Shown here in pieces: positions 8,302-16,619 of a stretch of DNA of 35,940 nt. The stretch is from an uncultured Myxococcales bacterium. GTDB lineage: Bacteria; Myxococcota_A; Polyangia; Polyangiales; Polyangiaceae. How positions within the stretch are numbered: position 1 is the first letter of the stretch; every line of letters begins with the position of its first letter. The translations under genes were made by a program, and so were the position numbers. The DNA lies in NCBI GenBank assembly GCA_937902985.1, contig CALFNG010000547.1, forward strand, positions 1 to 35,940, read 5' to 3'. The notes under the pieces were generated by a model. The model was not told the DNA's origin and did not search any database. It worked only from the letters and a program-made list of their open reading frames with translations.

Positions 8302-9033
8302 ATGGATCCGATTCCCTTCACCATATCGTTGATCGCCCTCGCGGGCGTGGCGGCCTCCATGGCGTGCGACGACCACCCGAAGGTCGGCAGTGGATGCCCG
8401 GCGGTCAACAGTGCGATCGACCTCAGGAAAGCCGTTTGCGGCTCGCGTGGCGTCTGCAATGACATTGCGGCAGACGAGCCTCCCCGGTTTCGAGGCGCGT
8501 ACATTGGCCTCGACAGCTGCAGAACCGCCAACGGCGCGGCACTCTTCGGCTCATGGCAAATCGACGGCGCGACTCCAAGCGCCTTCGAGTGGAAAGCGCC
8601 GGTACGTGCGGGAGGCGTCTTCCCGTCGCGCGGCTACCTGGCCACCCCCGTGCATTGCGCCCCCGCCGACCGGTGCTACCCGTTCTCGACGACGACGGTG
8701 GCTCTCTTCCTCACCGGCTTCGACTGGGTCGAGCCAGACGCCGACAACGTCTTCATCCCGCTTCATGGCGTCGCCACGATCGACCACGCCTTCCATGCGA
8801 GCGCAACGCTCGATGAGCGCCGTGACGCGGCTGCAGCGCGGGCCACCATCCTCGCCGAAGATCTGCACGGCGCAGAGACCACGGACGCCAGCGTCGGCGA
8901 CGCCTTCCCGTGGGGCCGCTACCTCGCCTCCGTCGTCCGCATCATCGAGCCGCAAGACGGCATGCTCGGGCCGGTCGGGTGGGTCGAGGTCAGGCTGTCG
9001 GAGCCGAAGCCGGATCCGGGCGTGCGTCGATAG
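8302..9033 (+). CDS. Exported protein, copy 2 of tandem pair
   Basis: A 243-residue paralogue of the preceding gene, with exactly equal length. The ATG at 8302 is chosen because it aligns with the start of copy 1 and the upstream bases are also shared. The signal region ends SMACDD (weak lipobox). The Cys positions and the C-terminal DAFPWGRYLASVVRI block are conserved, while the region around residues 35-65 has diverged (DSHDICHYIYG versus GSRGVCNDIAA). Both copies keep full frames, so both are probably functional. No family is recognised. Confidence 0.75.
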   Translation: MDPIPFTISLIALAGVAASMACDDHPKVGSGCPAVNSAIDLRKAVCGSRGVCNDIAADEPPRFRGAYIGLDSCRTANGAALFGSWQIDGATPSAFEWKAPVRAGGVFPSRGYLATPVHCAPADRCYPFSTTTVALFLTGFDWVEPDADNVFIPLHGVATIDHAFHASATLDERRDAAAARATILAEDLHGAETTDASVGDAFPWGRYLASVVRIIEPQDGMLGPVGWVEVRLSEPKPDPGVRR

Positions 9034-9221
9034 TGCGCCCCGCGCGTCCTCGACGCGTGGGGAACTCTATGACCGCCACGCCCTCGACCGCGGCTCCTTC
9101 TTTCACTTCGCAGTGGCCGAACCGCGCCAGGAAAGTCGCCGGGTGACCTTCCATGAACACCGGCGCCTGTTCGGCGTACTGGTCAAGTTCGGTCTGGTTC
9201 CGCGTGCGCGCCTACCGAGTC

Positions 9222-12200
9222 CTACGCCGCCGTATCCGGTTGGTCTCCGGGAGTGGCCTCGTCGTTGGTCTGGGGAAGGCCACGTCCCTTCCAGATTCCG
9301 AAGATGGCCGGGTACACCGTCAACTCGAGCAAGAATGACGTGACCAGCCCTCCGACCATGGGCGCCACGATGCGCTTCATGACGTCCGCTCCGGTCCCGG
9401 TGCTCCAGAGGACGGGAACCAGACCGATGATCATCGTGGCCACGGTCATGAGCTTGGGCCGGAGGCGCTTCGCCGCACCCTCGACGATGCTCTCGCGAAG
9501 GTCTTCGAGCGACCGGAGCCGCCCCTCGCGCGCGTGCCGGTCATAAGCGAGCGTCAGGTAGAGCAGCATCACGACGCCGGTCTCGGCATCGAGGCCGGCG
9601 AGAGCGATGACGCCGACCCAGACGGCGACGCTCACGTTGTAGTGCAGCAGAAAGAGAAGCCAGATGGCGCCCACGAGCGAGAACGGCACGGCGAGCATGA
9701 CGATCACCGTCTCGACGACCGACTTCGTGTTGAAAAAAAGCAGCACGAAGACGATGCCGAGCGTCAGCGGAATGACCCACTTCAGCCGTTCCTTCGCGCG
9801 CTCGAAGTATTTGAACTGGCCCACCCATTCGAGGCGGGTGCCGGCGGGAAGCTGCACGTCATGGGCGACGGCGTGCTTCGCCTCGGCCACGTAGTCGGCA
9901 ATGGGGCGATCGGTATCGACGAACACGAAGCCGACGAGTTTGCCTCCTTCGCTTCGAATCATGGGCGGCCCGAGAACGCCGCGGACGCTCGCGACCTGCG
10001 ACAGGGGGACCTGCGCGCCCTTACCCTCGTCGTCGCGCGTGCTGATGAGCGTGCGCACGAGGAGCTCGGGGTCGTCGCGGAACTCGCGCGCGTAGCGCAC
10101 GTTGATGGGATAGCGCTCGCGGCCCTCGACGGTCTCGGAGACGTTCTCCCCGCCGATCGACTGGGCGACGACCATGTTGACGTCTGCGACGCTGAGGCCG
10201 TGACGGGCGGCCGCCTCGCGGTCGACCTGGAAGTCGATGTAGAAACCGCCGGTCGAGCGCTCGGCGAAGGCGCTGCGCGTGCCGGGCACGTGGGAGACGG
10301 CGTGCTCGACCGCGATCGCGGCCTTCTCGATGGCCTCGAGATCGTCGCCGTACACTTCGATGCCGAGGGGGCTCTTCACGCCCGTCGCGAGCATCTCGGT
10401 GCGCGTCTGGATGGGCATCCACCAGACGTTCGGCATCCCGGGGTAGTGGAGCTTTTCGTCCATCTGCTTGAGAAGGGCGTCCCAGGTGAGCCCGGGCCGC
10501 CACTCGGCGCGCGGCTTGAGCACTACGATCACCTCGGCCATCCCCAGCGGGGCGGGATCGGTCGCCGTCTCCGAACGGCCCATCTTGCCGAAGACGCTCA
10601 CGACCTCGGGGAACTTCTTCAGCTCCCGGTCCATCGATTGCAAGATGACCGACGCTTCGTTTTCCGACATGCCGGGCGGCGCCGTGGGCATGTAGAGAAT
10701 GACGCCCTCGTTGAGAGGCGGCATGAATTCGCTGCTCAAGCGGAGCGCCGCGGGCGCGGTGAGAACCATCGTGAGCACCGCCGCGATGACGACCTTCCAG
10801 CGGTGCTCGAAGACGAAGCGCACGACCGGCGTGTAGGCCGCCGTCAGCCACCGGTTGATCGGATTCCGCGTTTCGTCGAGCACCTTGCCTCGAATGAAGA
10901 GGACCGCGAGCGCCGGGGTGAGCGTGACGGCGAGGATCGACGCGAAGCCGATCGAGTACGTCTTCGTGAACGCGAGCGGCTTGAAGAGACGGCCCTCGGT
11001 GGCCTCGAGCGTGAAGACGGGCAGAAACGAAATCGTGATGACGAGCAGCGAGAAGAAGATCGACGGCCCGACCTCTTGCATCGCGTGGATGATGACGTCG
11101 GTCCGCGGCTCTGGTTGGCCCGCATGCTCCCATTCGCCGAGCTTCTTGTGGATGTTCTCGATGATGATGATCGACGCGTCCACCATCGCGCCGATCGCGA
11201 CGGCGACCCCGCCGAGCGACATGATGTTCGCGGTCAAATGCTGGTAGAACATCGGCACGAACGCGAGCAGAACGCCGATCGGCAGCGTCAAGATGGGGAT
11301 CAGCGCGCTCCGCGCGTGGAGCAGAAAGACGAAGATGACGACGCTGACGACGATCATCTCTTCGATGAGCGTGTGCTTGAGCGTCGCGACCGATTCTTCG
11401 ATCAGCGTCGACCGATCGTACGTGGGGACGATCTCGACGCCCTTCGGCAGGCTCGGCTGGATCTCGCGGAGCCGCTCCTTGACCGCTTCGATCACGGTCA
11501 GCGCGTTCTCTCCGTATCGCATGATGATGATGCCGCCGGGAGCTTCGCCTTCGCCGTTGAGCTCCGACAGGCCTCGGCGGATATCCGGGCCGATGCTCAC
11601 TTGAGCGACGTCGCGCACGCGAACGGGGGTGCCGTTCACCACCTTGATGGGACTGCGGCCGATGTCGTCGGGATCCTTCACGTAGCCGCGGCCGCGGATG
11701 ATCTCTTCGTGGCCGCCCATCTCGAGAACGCGGCCGCCGACCTCCTGGTTCGACGCACGCACCGCCTTGACGACGTCGTCCATGCCGATGCCGTATCCGA
11801 GCAACTTCGTTGGATCGACATTGACTTGGTATTGCTTCACGAAGCCGCCGACGCTCGCGACCTCCGCCACGCCCGGAACGCTGCCGAGCGCGTACCGCAG
11901 GTTCCAGTCCTGGATCGAGCGCAGCTCCTGAAGGTCGTGCTTGCCCGTCCGGTCGACGAGCGCATACTCGTAGACCCAGCCGACCCCCGTGGCGTCGGGT
12001 CCCAAGATGGGATTGACCCCTCCCGGCAGCTTCGCGCGGACCGAACTCAGGTACTCGAGCACGCGGCTACGGGCCCAGTAGATGTCGGTGCCCTCGTCGA
12101 AGATGACGTTGACGAACGACATCCCGAACATCGACTGACCGCGAACGGCCTGCACCTTTGGCGCGGAGATGAGCACGGACGAAATGGGATACGTGACCTG

Positions 12201-12425
12201 GTCTTCAACGAGGTTCGGGCTCTGTCCCATCCACTCGGTGAAGACGATGACCTGCACGTCCGAAAGATCCGGAATCGCATCGAGGGGCGCTTGCCGTAAC
12301 GAAACGACTCCCCAGGCGGTCGCCGCGGCGACGAAGAGGATGACAACGAAAGGATTGCGGGCGCTCGCCGCGATGATGCGGGCGATCAAGCCCGGGCTTT
12401 CGGGCGAAGTGCTTGTGGACTTCAC
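9222..12425 (-). CDS. cusA: CusA-type Cu(I)/Ag(I) RND efflux permease
   Basis: A 1067-residue heavy-metal-efflux RND inner-membrane pump, close to the usual ~1050. It uses proton motive force to push Cu(I)/Ag(I) out through a CusB-CusC conduit. The helix-4 signature GAMVDASIIIIENIHKKLGEW is the CusA form. Met678 (RTEMLATG) and Met822 (GPPMIRSE) correspond to two of the three pore methionines described for E. coli CusA; the third position has GGENVSETVEG (Glu760-Asn761) where E. coli has a Met. The GTG start at 12425 overlaps the cusB stop (GTGA). It is the last gene of a minus-strand operon. Confidence 0.93.
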   Translation of the reverse strand: MKSTSTSPESPGLIARIIAASARNPFVVILFVAAATAWGVVSLRQAPLDAIPDLSDVQVIVFTEWMGQSPNLVEDQVTYPISSVLISAPKVQAVRGQSMFGMSFVNVIFDEGTDIYWARSRVLEYLSSVRAKLPGGVNPILGPDATGVGWVYEYALVDRTGKHDLQELRSIQDWNLRYALGSVPGVAEVASVGGFVKQYQVNVDPTKLLGYGIGMDDVVKAVRASNQEVGGRVLEMGGHEEIIRGRGYVKDPDDIGRSPIKVVNGTPVRVRDVAQVSIGPDIRRGLSELNGEGEAPGGIIIMRYGENALTVIEAVKERLREIQPSLPKGVEIVPTYDRSTLIEESVATLKHTLIEEMIVVSVVIFVFLLHARSALIPILTLPIGVLLAFVPMFYQHLTANIMSLGGVAVAIGAMVDASIIIIENIHKKLGEWEHAGQPEPRTDVIIHAMQEVGPSIFFSLLVITISFLPVFTLEATEGRLFKPLAFTKTYSIGFASILAVTLTPALAVLFIRGKVLDETRNPINRWLTAAYTPVVRFVFEHRWKVVIAAVLTMVLTAPAALRLSSEFMPPLNEGVILYMPTAPPGMSENEASVILQSMDRELKKFPEVVSVFGKMGRSETATDPAPLGMAEVIVVLKPRAEWRPGLTWDALLKQMDEKLHYPGMPNVWWMPIQTRTEMLATGVKSPLGIEVYGDDLEAIEKAAIAVEHAVSHVPGTRSAFAERSTGGFYIDFQVDREAAARHGLSVADVNMVVAQSIGGENVSETVEGRERYPINVRYAREFRDDPELLVRTLISTRDDEGKGAQVPLSQVASVRGVLGPPMIRSEGGKLVGFVFVDTDRPIADYVAEAKHAVAHDVQLPAGTRLEWVGQFKYFERAKERLKWVIPLTLGIVFVLLFFNTKSVVETVIVMLAVPFSLVGAIWLLFLLHYNVSVAVWVGVIALAGLDAETGVVMLLYLTLAYDRHAREGRLRSLEDLRESIVEGAAKRLRPKLMTVATMIIGLVPVLWSTGTGADVMKRIVAPMVGGLVTSFLLELTVYPAIFGIWKGRGLPQTNDEATPGDQPDTAA

Positions 12426-14128
12426 GGCGTTCCCTGCTTCGGCATCGGCGGCGCCGTGGGCGATTCGGCGCTGTCCCAGTACTTCGAGGCCGTGCTGATT
12501 CGAGCCTCGGCGGCAATGAGAAAGACCCCCGAGGTGGCCACTTGGTCTCCGGGCTTCAACCCGGACAGGACCTCGTACATCCCGTTCGACTCGGTGCCGA
12601 CCGACACCTCCTCCGGACGGAAGCGACCCTGCCCGAGGTCCACGAAGACGAGGCGCCGCGGGCCCGTGTACACGACGGCCGCCGCAGGGACCTGCAGGCG
12701 CGGTCCGAGATCCGCGCCGAGAGCGACGCTGGCGTACATCCCGGGCCTCAAATCGAGATCCTTGTTCGCGAGCTCGAGACGCACCTGGGCGGTGCGCGTC
12801 TGCGGATCGAGATACGGGTACACGTACGCGACCTTCGCGTCGTACGTCCGACCCGGAAGGTAGTCGAGGGTCACCGACGCGCCCTGGCCGGCGCGCACGT
12901 GTCCGAGATCGCCCTCGTAGACCTGAGCCTCGATCCACACCTTGGTCAACGCCGCGATGCGATAGAGGCGCATGCCCGCGTCGACCGACGCGCCTTCCAC
13001 GACGTTCTTCTCGATGATGAAGCCGCTCGCGGGCGCCGCGATCGAGACGCTCTCCGAGGGCGTGCCTTGCTTGACCAGGGCCTCGATCTGGGAGTCTTCG
13101 AGGCCCATCAAATGCAGTCTCTGGCGCGCAGCGCGCGCCAGAGACTCGACGCGATTCGGGGCACCGTCCGTCGAGAGCGAGGGCGTCGCCGCTCCCTGGT
13201 TCGCGAGGATGAAATCTTGCTCGGCGTTGTAGAGCTCCGGGCTGTAGAGCGACAGGAGGGGCTGCCCACGCGTGACCTTCTGGCCCGTCTGACTCACGTA
13301 CAGTTTCGTGATCCACCCGTGGACTTTCAGGTTGACGTCCGCGAGCGACGACTCGTCGTAAGTGACGTGACCGACCACGCGGAAGTCTCGGCGCATCGGA
13401 CCGAGAGTCACGGCCTCCGTGCGTACCCCGATCAGCTGGCGGCGCACGTCGTCGATCATGACCACACCCTCTTGCTGCTGCTCCTTGATCACCGGGATGA
13501 GGTCCATGCCGCAGATGGGGCACTTGCCCGGAGCCGCCTCCTTGACGGACGGATGCATCGAGCACGTGTAGTGATCGACCTCGCCGGGGTTGCCGCCCAT
13601 CGCGGAGCCACCCGGCATGGGGGCCGTCTCGCCCGTGGCGCCGCCCAGCGGCGACACGCCCGCAGTACCCACAGTCAGTGAGAACCTTTGCGAGACCGCC
13701 GCCGCAGGGGCATGAACGTCGACCTTGAGGGTCCAGCTGCCGTTCATCGGCAGATCGAAGTGGGCGCGGTAGACTCCGTCCTTTTCATGGTCCACGCGGG
13801 CCCCACCCTTCATCTCGGCCATCGCGCCCATCGCGGGCATGTCGTACGAGACTTGGACGACCGCGTCGTTGACGGGATTGCCGCTTGCGTCTCGGACCTG
13901 GACCACGAGCGCATTGTCCTGGGTCCGGGGAGGATCGGGGTCGAGCGACGCAGAAAGCGACAGACCGGAGGCGTGAACCGTGACGCTCGAGCCGGAGGAG
14001 CCCGCGATGCTCTTGCCCGAAAACCAGGCGATGAGCTGCCGGTGGAAGACCAACGCGAGCACGACGAGGGCGGCGACGAGCACGATCGACACGATTCGGC
14101 TTCGCGTTTTGCGATCTTGGACGCTCAT
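12422..14128 (-). CDS. cusB: CusB-type adaptor with YtkA-like and metal-binding domains
   Basis: A 568-residue periplasmic membrane-fusion protein, longer than E. coli CusB (~400). After an N-terminal membrane anchor (residues ~10-30), residues ~50-135 form a FixH/YtkA-like beta domain (DPDPPRTQDNALVVQV, PAMGAMAEMKG). Next comes a heavy-metal-binding module around Cys189 with the pattern C-x-M-H-P-x9-C-P-x-C-G-M. The rest is the standard lipoyl, hairpin and beta-barrel adaptor (HGWITKLYVSQTGQKVTRGQPL). The adaptor bridges CusA to CusC and may load Cu(I). Both ends overlap neighbours by 4 bases (ATGA with cusC, GTGA with cusA). Confidence 0.92.
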   Translation of the reverse strand: MSVQDRKTRSRIVSIVLVAALVVLALVFHRQLIAWFSGKSIAGSSGSSVTVHASGLSLSASLDPDPPRTQDNALVVQVRDASGNPVNDAVVQVSYDMPAMGAMAEMKGGARVDHEKDGVYRAHFDLPMNGSWTLKVDVHAPAAAVSQRFSLTVGTAGVSPLGGATGETAPMPGGSAMGGNPGEVDHYTCSMHPSVKEAAPGKCPICGMDLIPVIKEQQQEGVVMIDDVRRQLIGVRTEAVTLGPMRRDFRVVGHVTYDESSLADVNLKVHGWITKLYVSQTGQKVTRGQPLLSLYSPELYNAEQDFILANQGAATPSLSTDGAPNRVESLARAARQRLHLMGLEDSQIEALVKQGTPSESVSIAAPASGFIIEKNVVEGASVDAGMRLYRIAALTKVWIEAQVYEGDLGHVRAGQGASVTLDYLPGRTYDAKVAYVYPYLDPQTRTAQVRLELANKDLDLRPGMYASVALGADLGPRLQVPAAAVVYTGPRRLVFVDLGQGRFRPEEVSVGTESNGMYEVLSGLKPGDQVATSGVFLIAAEARISTASKYWDSAESPTAPPMPKQGTP

Positions 14129-15489
14129 CGCGCGTCCTCCTTTCCATCCAGTCCGGGCATGCGTCCCAGCGCGCGATCGAGCTCGCCGCGCCGCCGGTCG
14201 TAGTCAGCCTCCGCCACTTGCTGGTCGAGCTCGACGCCGCGCAGGTTCTTCTCCGCGTCGATCACCGAGACGAAGGGCACCCCCGACGAGACGAACGCCG
14301 CGCGGGCCGCGTCGACCTGTTGCCGGGCGATCGGGAGAAGCCGCTCCTCGAAGATGTGCAGGACGTGGTTCGCCTCCTCGAGCTGCTTCAACGCGACGAC
14401 GACCTGCGTGCGCGCCATGTCGCTCATTCGGGCCGCCTCCGCCTCGTACTGACCGCGCATGGCGTTCGCCTCGTCGACGGCACCGTGGCGCCGGCCCGCC
14501 TGGACTGGGAGGTTGAAGCTGAGCCCCACCATCCAGCGGTGCTCGGGCATGTCCCACATCGAGTTGTACGAAGTCGAGACCGTGACGTCGGGGTACGACT
14601 CCCGCTCGGCGCGCTCGCCGCGCGCTTCTTCTGCACGCGCGTGCTGCCGAGCGCCAGCGATGTCGGGCCGGCGGTCGACCGCCTCGCTCTCCAAGCGCGC
14701 TGGCGCCGCCGTCTCCGTAGCCGGCGGCACCGGAAGAGCCTTCGGCGGCGGGGGCAGCGGAAGCTCGGGATCGCGGTGCAGAAGCTCGTTCATTTGCGCC
14801 ATGGTGACGTCACGCTGCGAAGCGAGGATGACCGTGTCGTGCTCCATGTGCGTGAGCTCGAACTCGGCCTGCAGCGAGTCCTGCGCCGATGCGCGACCCG
14901 CCTCGAATTGCGCGATCGCCGCCCCGTGCATCGACCGCATCAGCTCGACGTGATGCGCGTTGATCTCGATCGACCGAACGGCGACGAAGTACGCGTCGTA
15001 GAGCAGCGACGCCGTGAGCGCGAGCTCGCGACGGGCGGCTTCGTAGTCGCATCGCTGGGCGTCGGCCTCCGCCTTGGAGATCGTCTCCTCGAGTGAGAGT
15101 TTGCCCGGCCACGGCAGCCTCTGGCTGATCATCCCGGTCCAGCCGAAGGGAGCGCTCGAGGATCCGATCGACAGCGGAGCCACCTCGAGGGTCACCATCG
15201 GGTCTTCGAACGCCCCCGACTGTCGAACGCGCGCGATGGCGCCGCGCCAGGCCTGCCGTGCCGACTCGATCGAGCGGTTCCGACTCAGCACGGCGCGCAC
15301 GTAGGCGGAGCGACCGAGCACCGGCCCGTTCAGAGTGGCGTCGTCGTCCGCCTGCTGGCGCTCGTCGGCGACTGCGCGCTCGGGCTCGGCTCGCATCGCG
15401 TCGTACGACTCGGCGCCGGTCGTGGCGCAACCCAGAAGCAGCATCGCTGGCGCGGTCCAGCAGGCCCGGCTCGAGATCCACACGTTCAT
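14125..15489 (-). CDS. cusC: CusC-type outer-membrane efflux lipoprotein
   Basis: A 454-residue outer-membrane factor of the TolC/CusC family, forming the exit duct of the cus pump. The start at 15489 has a GGGAAG ribosome site and gives a signal peptide with lipobox LLLGC, so the protein is probably acylated. Two long alpha-helical repeats with Gln/Glu/Ala-rich stretches follow (residues ~75-230 and ~265-440), including SVIDAEKNLRGVELDQQVAEAD near the C-terminus. A Pro/Leu-rich spacer lies between them. The stop overlaps the cusB start. Confidence 0.9.
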   Translation of the reverse strand: MNVWISSRACWTAPAMLLLGCATTGAESYDAMRAEPERAVADERQQADDDATLNGPVLGRSAYVRAVLSRNRSIESARQAWRGAIARVRQSGAFEDPMVTLEVAPLSIGSSSAPFGWTGMISQRLPWPGKLSLEETISKAEADAQRCDYEAARRELALTASLLYDAYFVAVRSIEINAHHVELMRSMHGAAIAQFEAGRASAQDSLQAEFELTHMEHDTVILASQRDVTMAQMNELLHRDPELPLPPPPKALPVPPATETAAPARLESEAVDRRPDIAGARQHARAEEARGERAERESYPDVTVSTSYNSMWDMPEHRWMVGLSFNLPVQAGRRHGAVDEANAMRGQYEAEAARMSDMARTQVVVALKQLEEANHVLHIFEERLLPIARQQVDAARAAFVSSGVPFVSVIDAEKNLRGVELDQQVAEADYDRRRGELDRALGRMPGLDGKEDAR

Positions 15490-15648
15490 GACACTTCCCG
15501 ACGCACGCGGGCCGAGCCCGACGTACATGATCAGACGACAGAGATCGCCCGCCGCACGGGAGGGTGCAGTCAGGCGCGAAGCTCGCGGACGCGCGATCGC
15601 CGTTTCAGCGCGTCGCGGTCAATCCCTGGGCGAGCCTCGCCGGGCGTC

Positions 15649-16122
15649 TCAGATCAGAAACACCATGAGCTGGGCGCGGACGTCATTCGAGGTTCGTGGC
15701 GGAGGACGCCATCTCTCGAACGATCGCTCCGACCGCGAGGGCGCCGCGAAGTCCGTCCAGCCTACGAGCCCGAGAGCCGGCAGGATGGCCACGCGAGCCG
15801 CGGGGGCGACACTCGGAGCCGCTACTTGCGCCCCCTGGGGCATCGCAGCCAGGGTCACGATCTCGCAGCAATCGGCAGGGCGCTCGCCCAGCATGCCAAA
15901 CGGGCTCTTGTTGTGAGCTTCGCCAGCGGCTTCCGCGCAGGGATCAGACGGCAAAAGGCCGAGAGCCTCGCAGTAGAAATACCGGCCGCCCGAGTGCACG
16001 ATCCCGAAGAGAACGGCGAACGCGAGCACCCAATGGGCCGCCGCCGCCAACGCGCGCGGCACTCGCCTGCGCTTCGGCGCTCGGTTTTTTGCAGCGGGGT
16101 GCACGCTCTCTGGGCCTATCAC
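15649..16122 (-). CDS. Small exported Cys-containing protein in cus operon
   Basis: A 157-residue protein of unrecognised family. The GTG at 16122 is chosen over a TTG 24 bases upstream because it has a GAAGGA ribosome site and overlaps the preceding gene's stop (GTGA). A basic N-terminus leads into one membrane helix ([17 protein letters not shown]). A Cys-bearing segment follows ([14 protein letters not shown], then ADCCEI), then a Pro/Ala-rich tail. The Cys residues could bind metal or form disulfides in the periplasm. Its place 159 bases before cusC suggests a metal-handling accessory role; this is inference. Confidence 0.65.
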   Translation of the reverse strand: MIGPESVHPAAKNRAPKRRRVPRALAAAAHWVLAFAVLFGIVHSGGRYFYCEALGLLPSDPCAEAAGEAHNKSPFGMLGERPADCCEIVTLAAMPQGAQVAAPSVAPAARVAILPALGLVGWTDFAAPSRSERSFERWRPPPRTSNDVRAQLMVFLI

Positions 16123-16448
16123 TGACAATCCTTCATCGCAAGGCAAGGGGGCGCGCTAGGCGTGAGCAACGCGGCCTGCACGCGCGCCGCGACGACCGGC
16201 AAGAGGAGACCACCGAGCAAGCCGGCGACGCCGCCCAGGCCGGCGCACGCGCACCCGAGGGACCCGACGAGCAAGGCCGTCGCGCTCGCCGCGAACACGA
16301 ACGCCAGCGGCGACGGCTGCTTCCGCGCGACCCAGGCGATCCACAGGCCCGCGACCAGGCTTCCCGACGCGCAGACGGCCGTGCACCCGGGGATCAACGC
16401 CAGCCCTCCGCACCCATGTCCATAGACCTGCATGCAGAGGCCAAACAC
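16119..16448 (-). CDS. Small multi-pass Cys-rich membrane protein
   Basis: A 109-residue hydrophobic protein with about three membrane helices and Cys residues near both ends and in the helices ([38 protein letters not shown]). A GTG start at 16448 is assumed; an internal ATG six codons in is possible. The stop overlaps the next gene (GTGA). No family is recognised; it is not a clear MerT or MerC. It is the first gene of the cus operon and divergent from copA, so a role in copper or silver handling in the inner membrane is a reasonable guess. Confidence 0.6.
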   Translation of the reverse strand: MFGLCMQVYGHGCGGLALIPGCTAVCASGSLVAGLWIAWVARKQPSPLAFVFAASATALLVGSLGCACAGLGGVAGLLGGLLLPVVAARVQAALLTPSAPPCLAMKDCQ

Positions 16449-16578
16449 GAGCGGGACGGCGCCGCCGGCCAGTCCCGCGAGCGCACCGCGTCCGAGCTGG
16501 TCCGCCCAGGACGGGAACAGGCGCCGACCCTCCGGAGTCGATCGGCGGGCGGGCTCTCGAAAACTAATCGTCGGGGCC

Positions 16579-16609
16579 TTGACCCTCTACCAAGGTACAG
16601 ACCTTATGG
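16579..16609 (+). promoter_or_regulatory. MerR/CueR-type promoter and operator of copA
   Basis: A -35 box TTGACC (16579-16584) and a -10-like TTATGG (16604-16609) are separated by 19 bases, the overlong spacer typical of MerR-family promoters. The spacer contains the inverted repeat CTCTACC-AA-GGTACAG (one mismatch in 7-base arms). This is the arrangement CueR-like activators untwist upon binding Cu(I) or Ag(I). No merR/cueR gene is seen in the window, so the regulator must lie elsewhere. The -10 box ends only 10 bases before the copA ATG. Confidence 0.7.
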
Positions 16610-16619
16610 TTGGGGGGTC

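Noticed and set aside
9034-9221. Possible third copy or small gene between the tandem pair and cusA
   Set aside because: Short frames here show no similarity to the pair and no ribosome site.
9534-12299. 921-codon plus-strand frame opposite cusA
   Set aside because: Composition is typical of a GC-rich antisense shadow and the minus strand is an unmistakable RND pump.
12426-13565. Upstream extension of the cusA frame into cusB
   Set aside because: The frame is open but does not encode protein-like sequence; the GTG at 12425 overlaps the cusB stop and gives the normal length.
15696-16619. Upstream extension of the copA frame by about 300 codons
   Set aside because: The extension is Arg/Ala-rich shadow opposite two other genes and would precede the MerR-type promoter.
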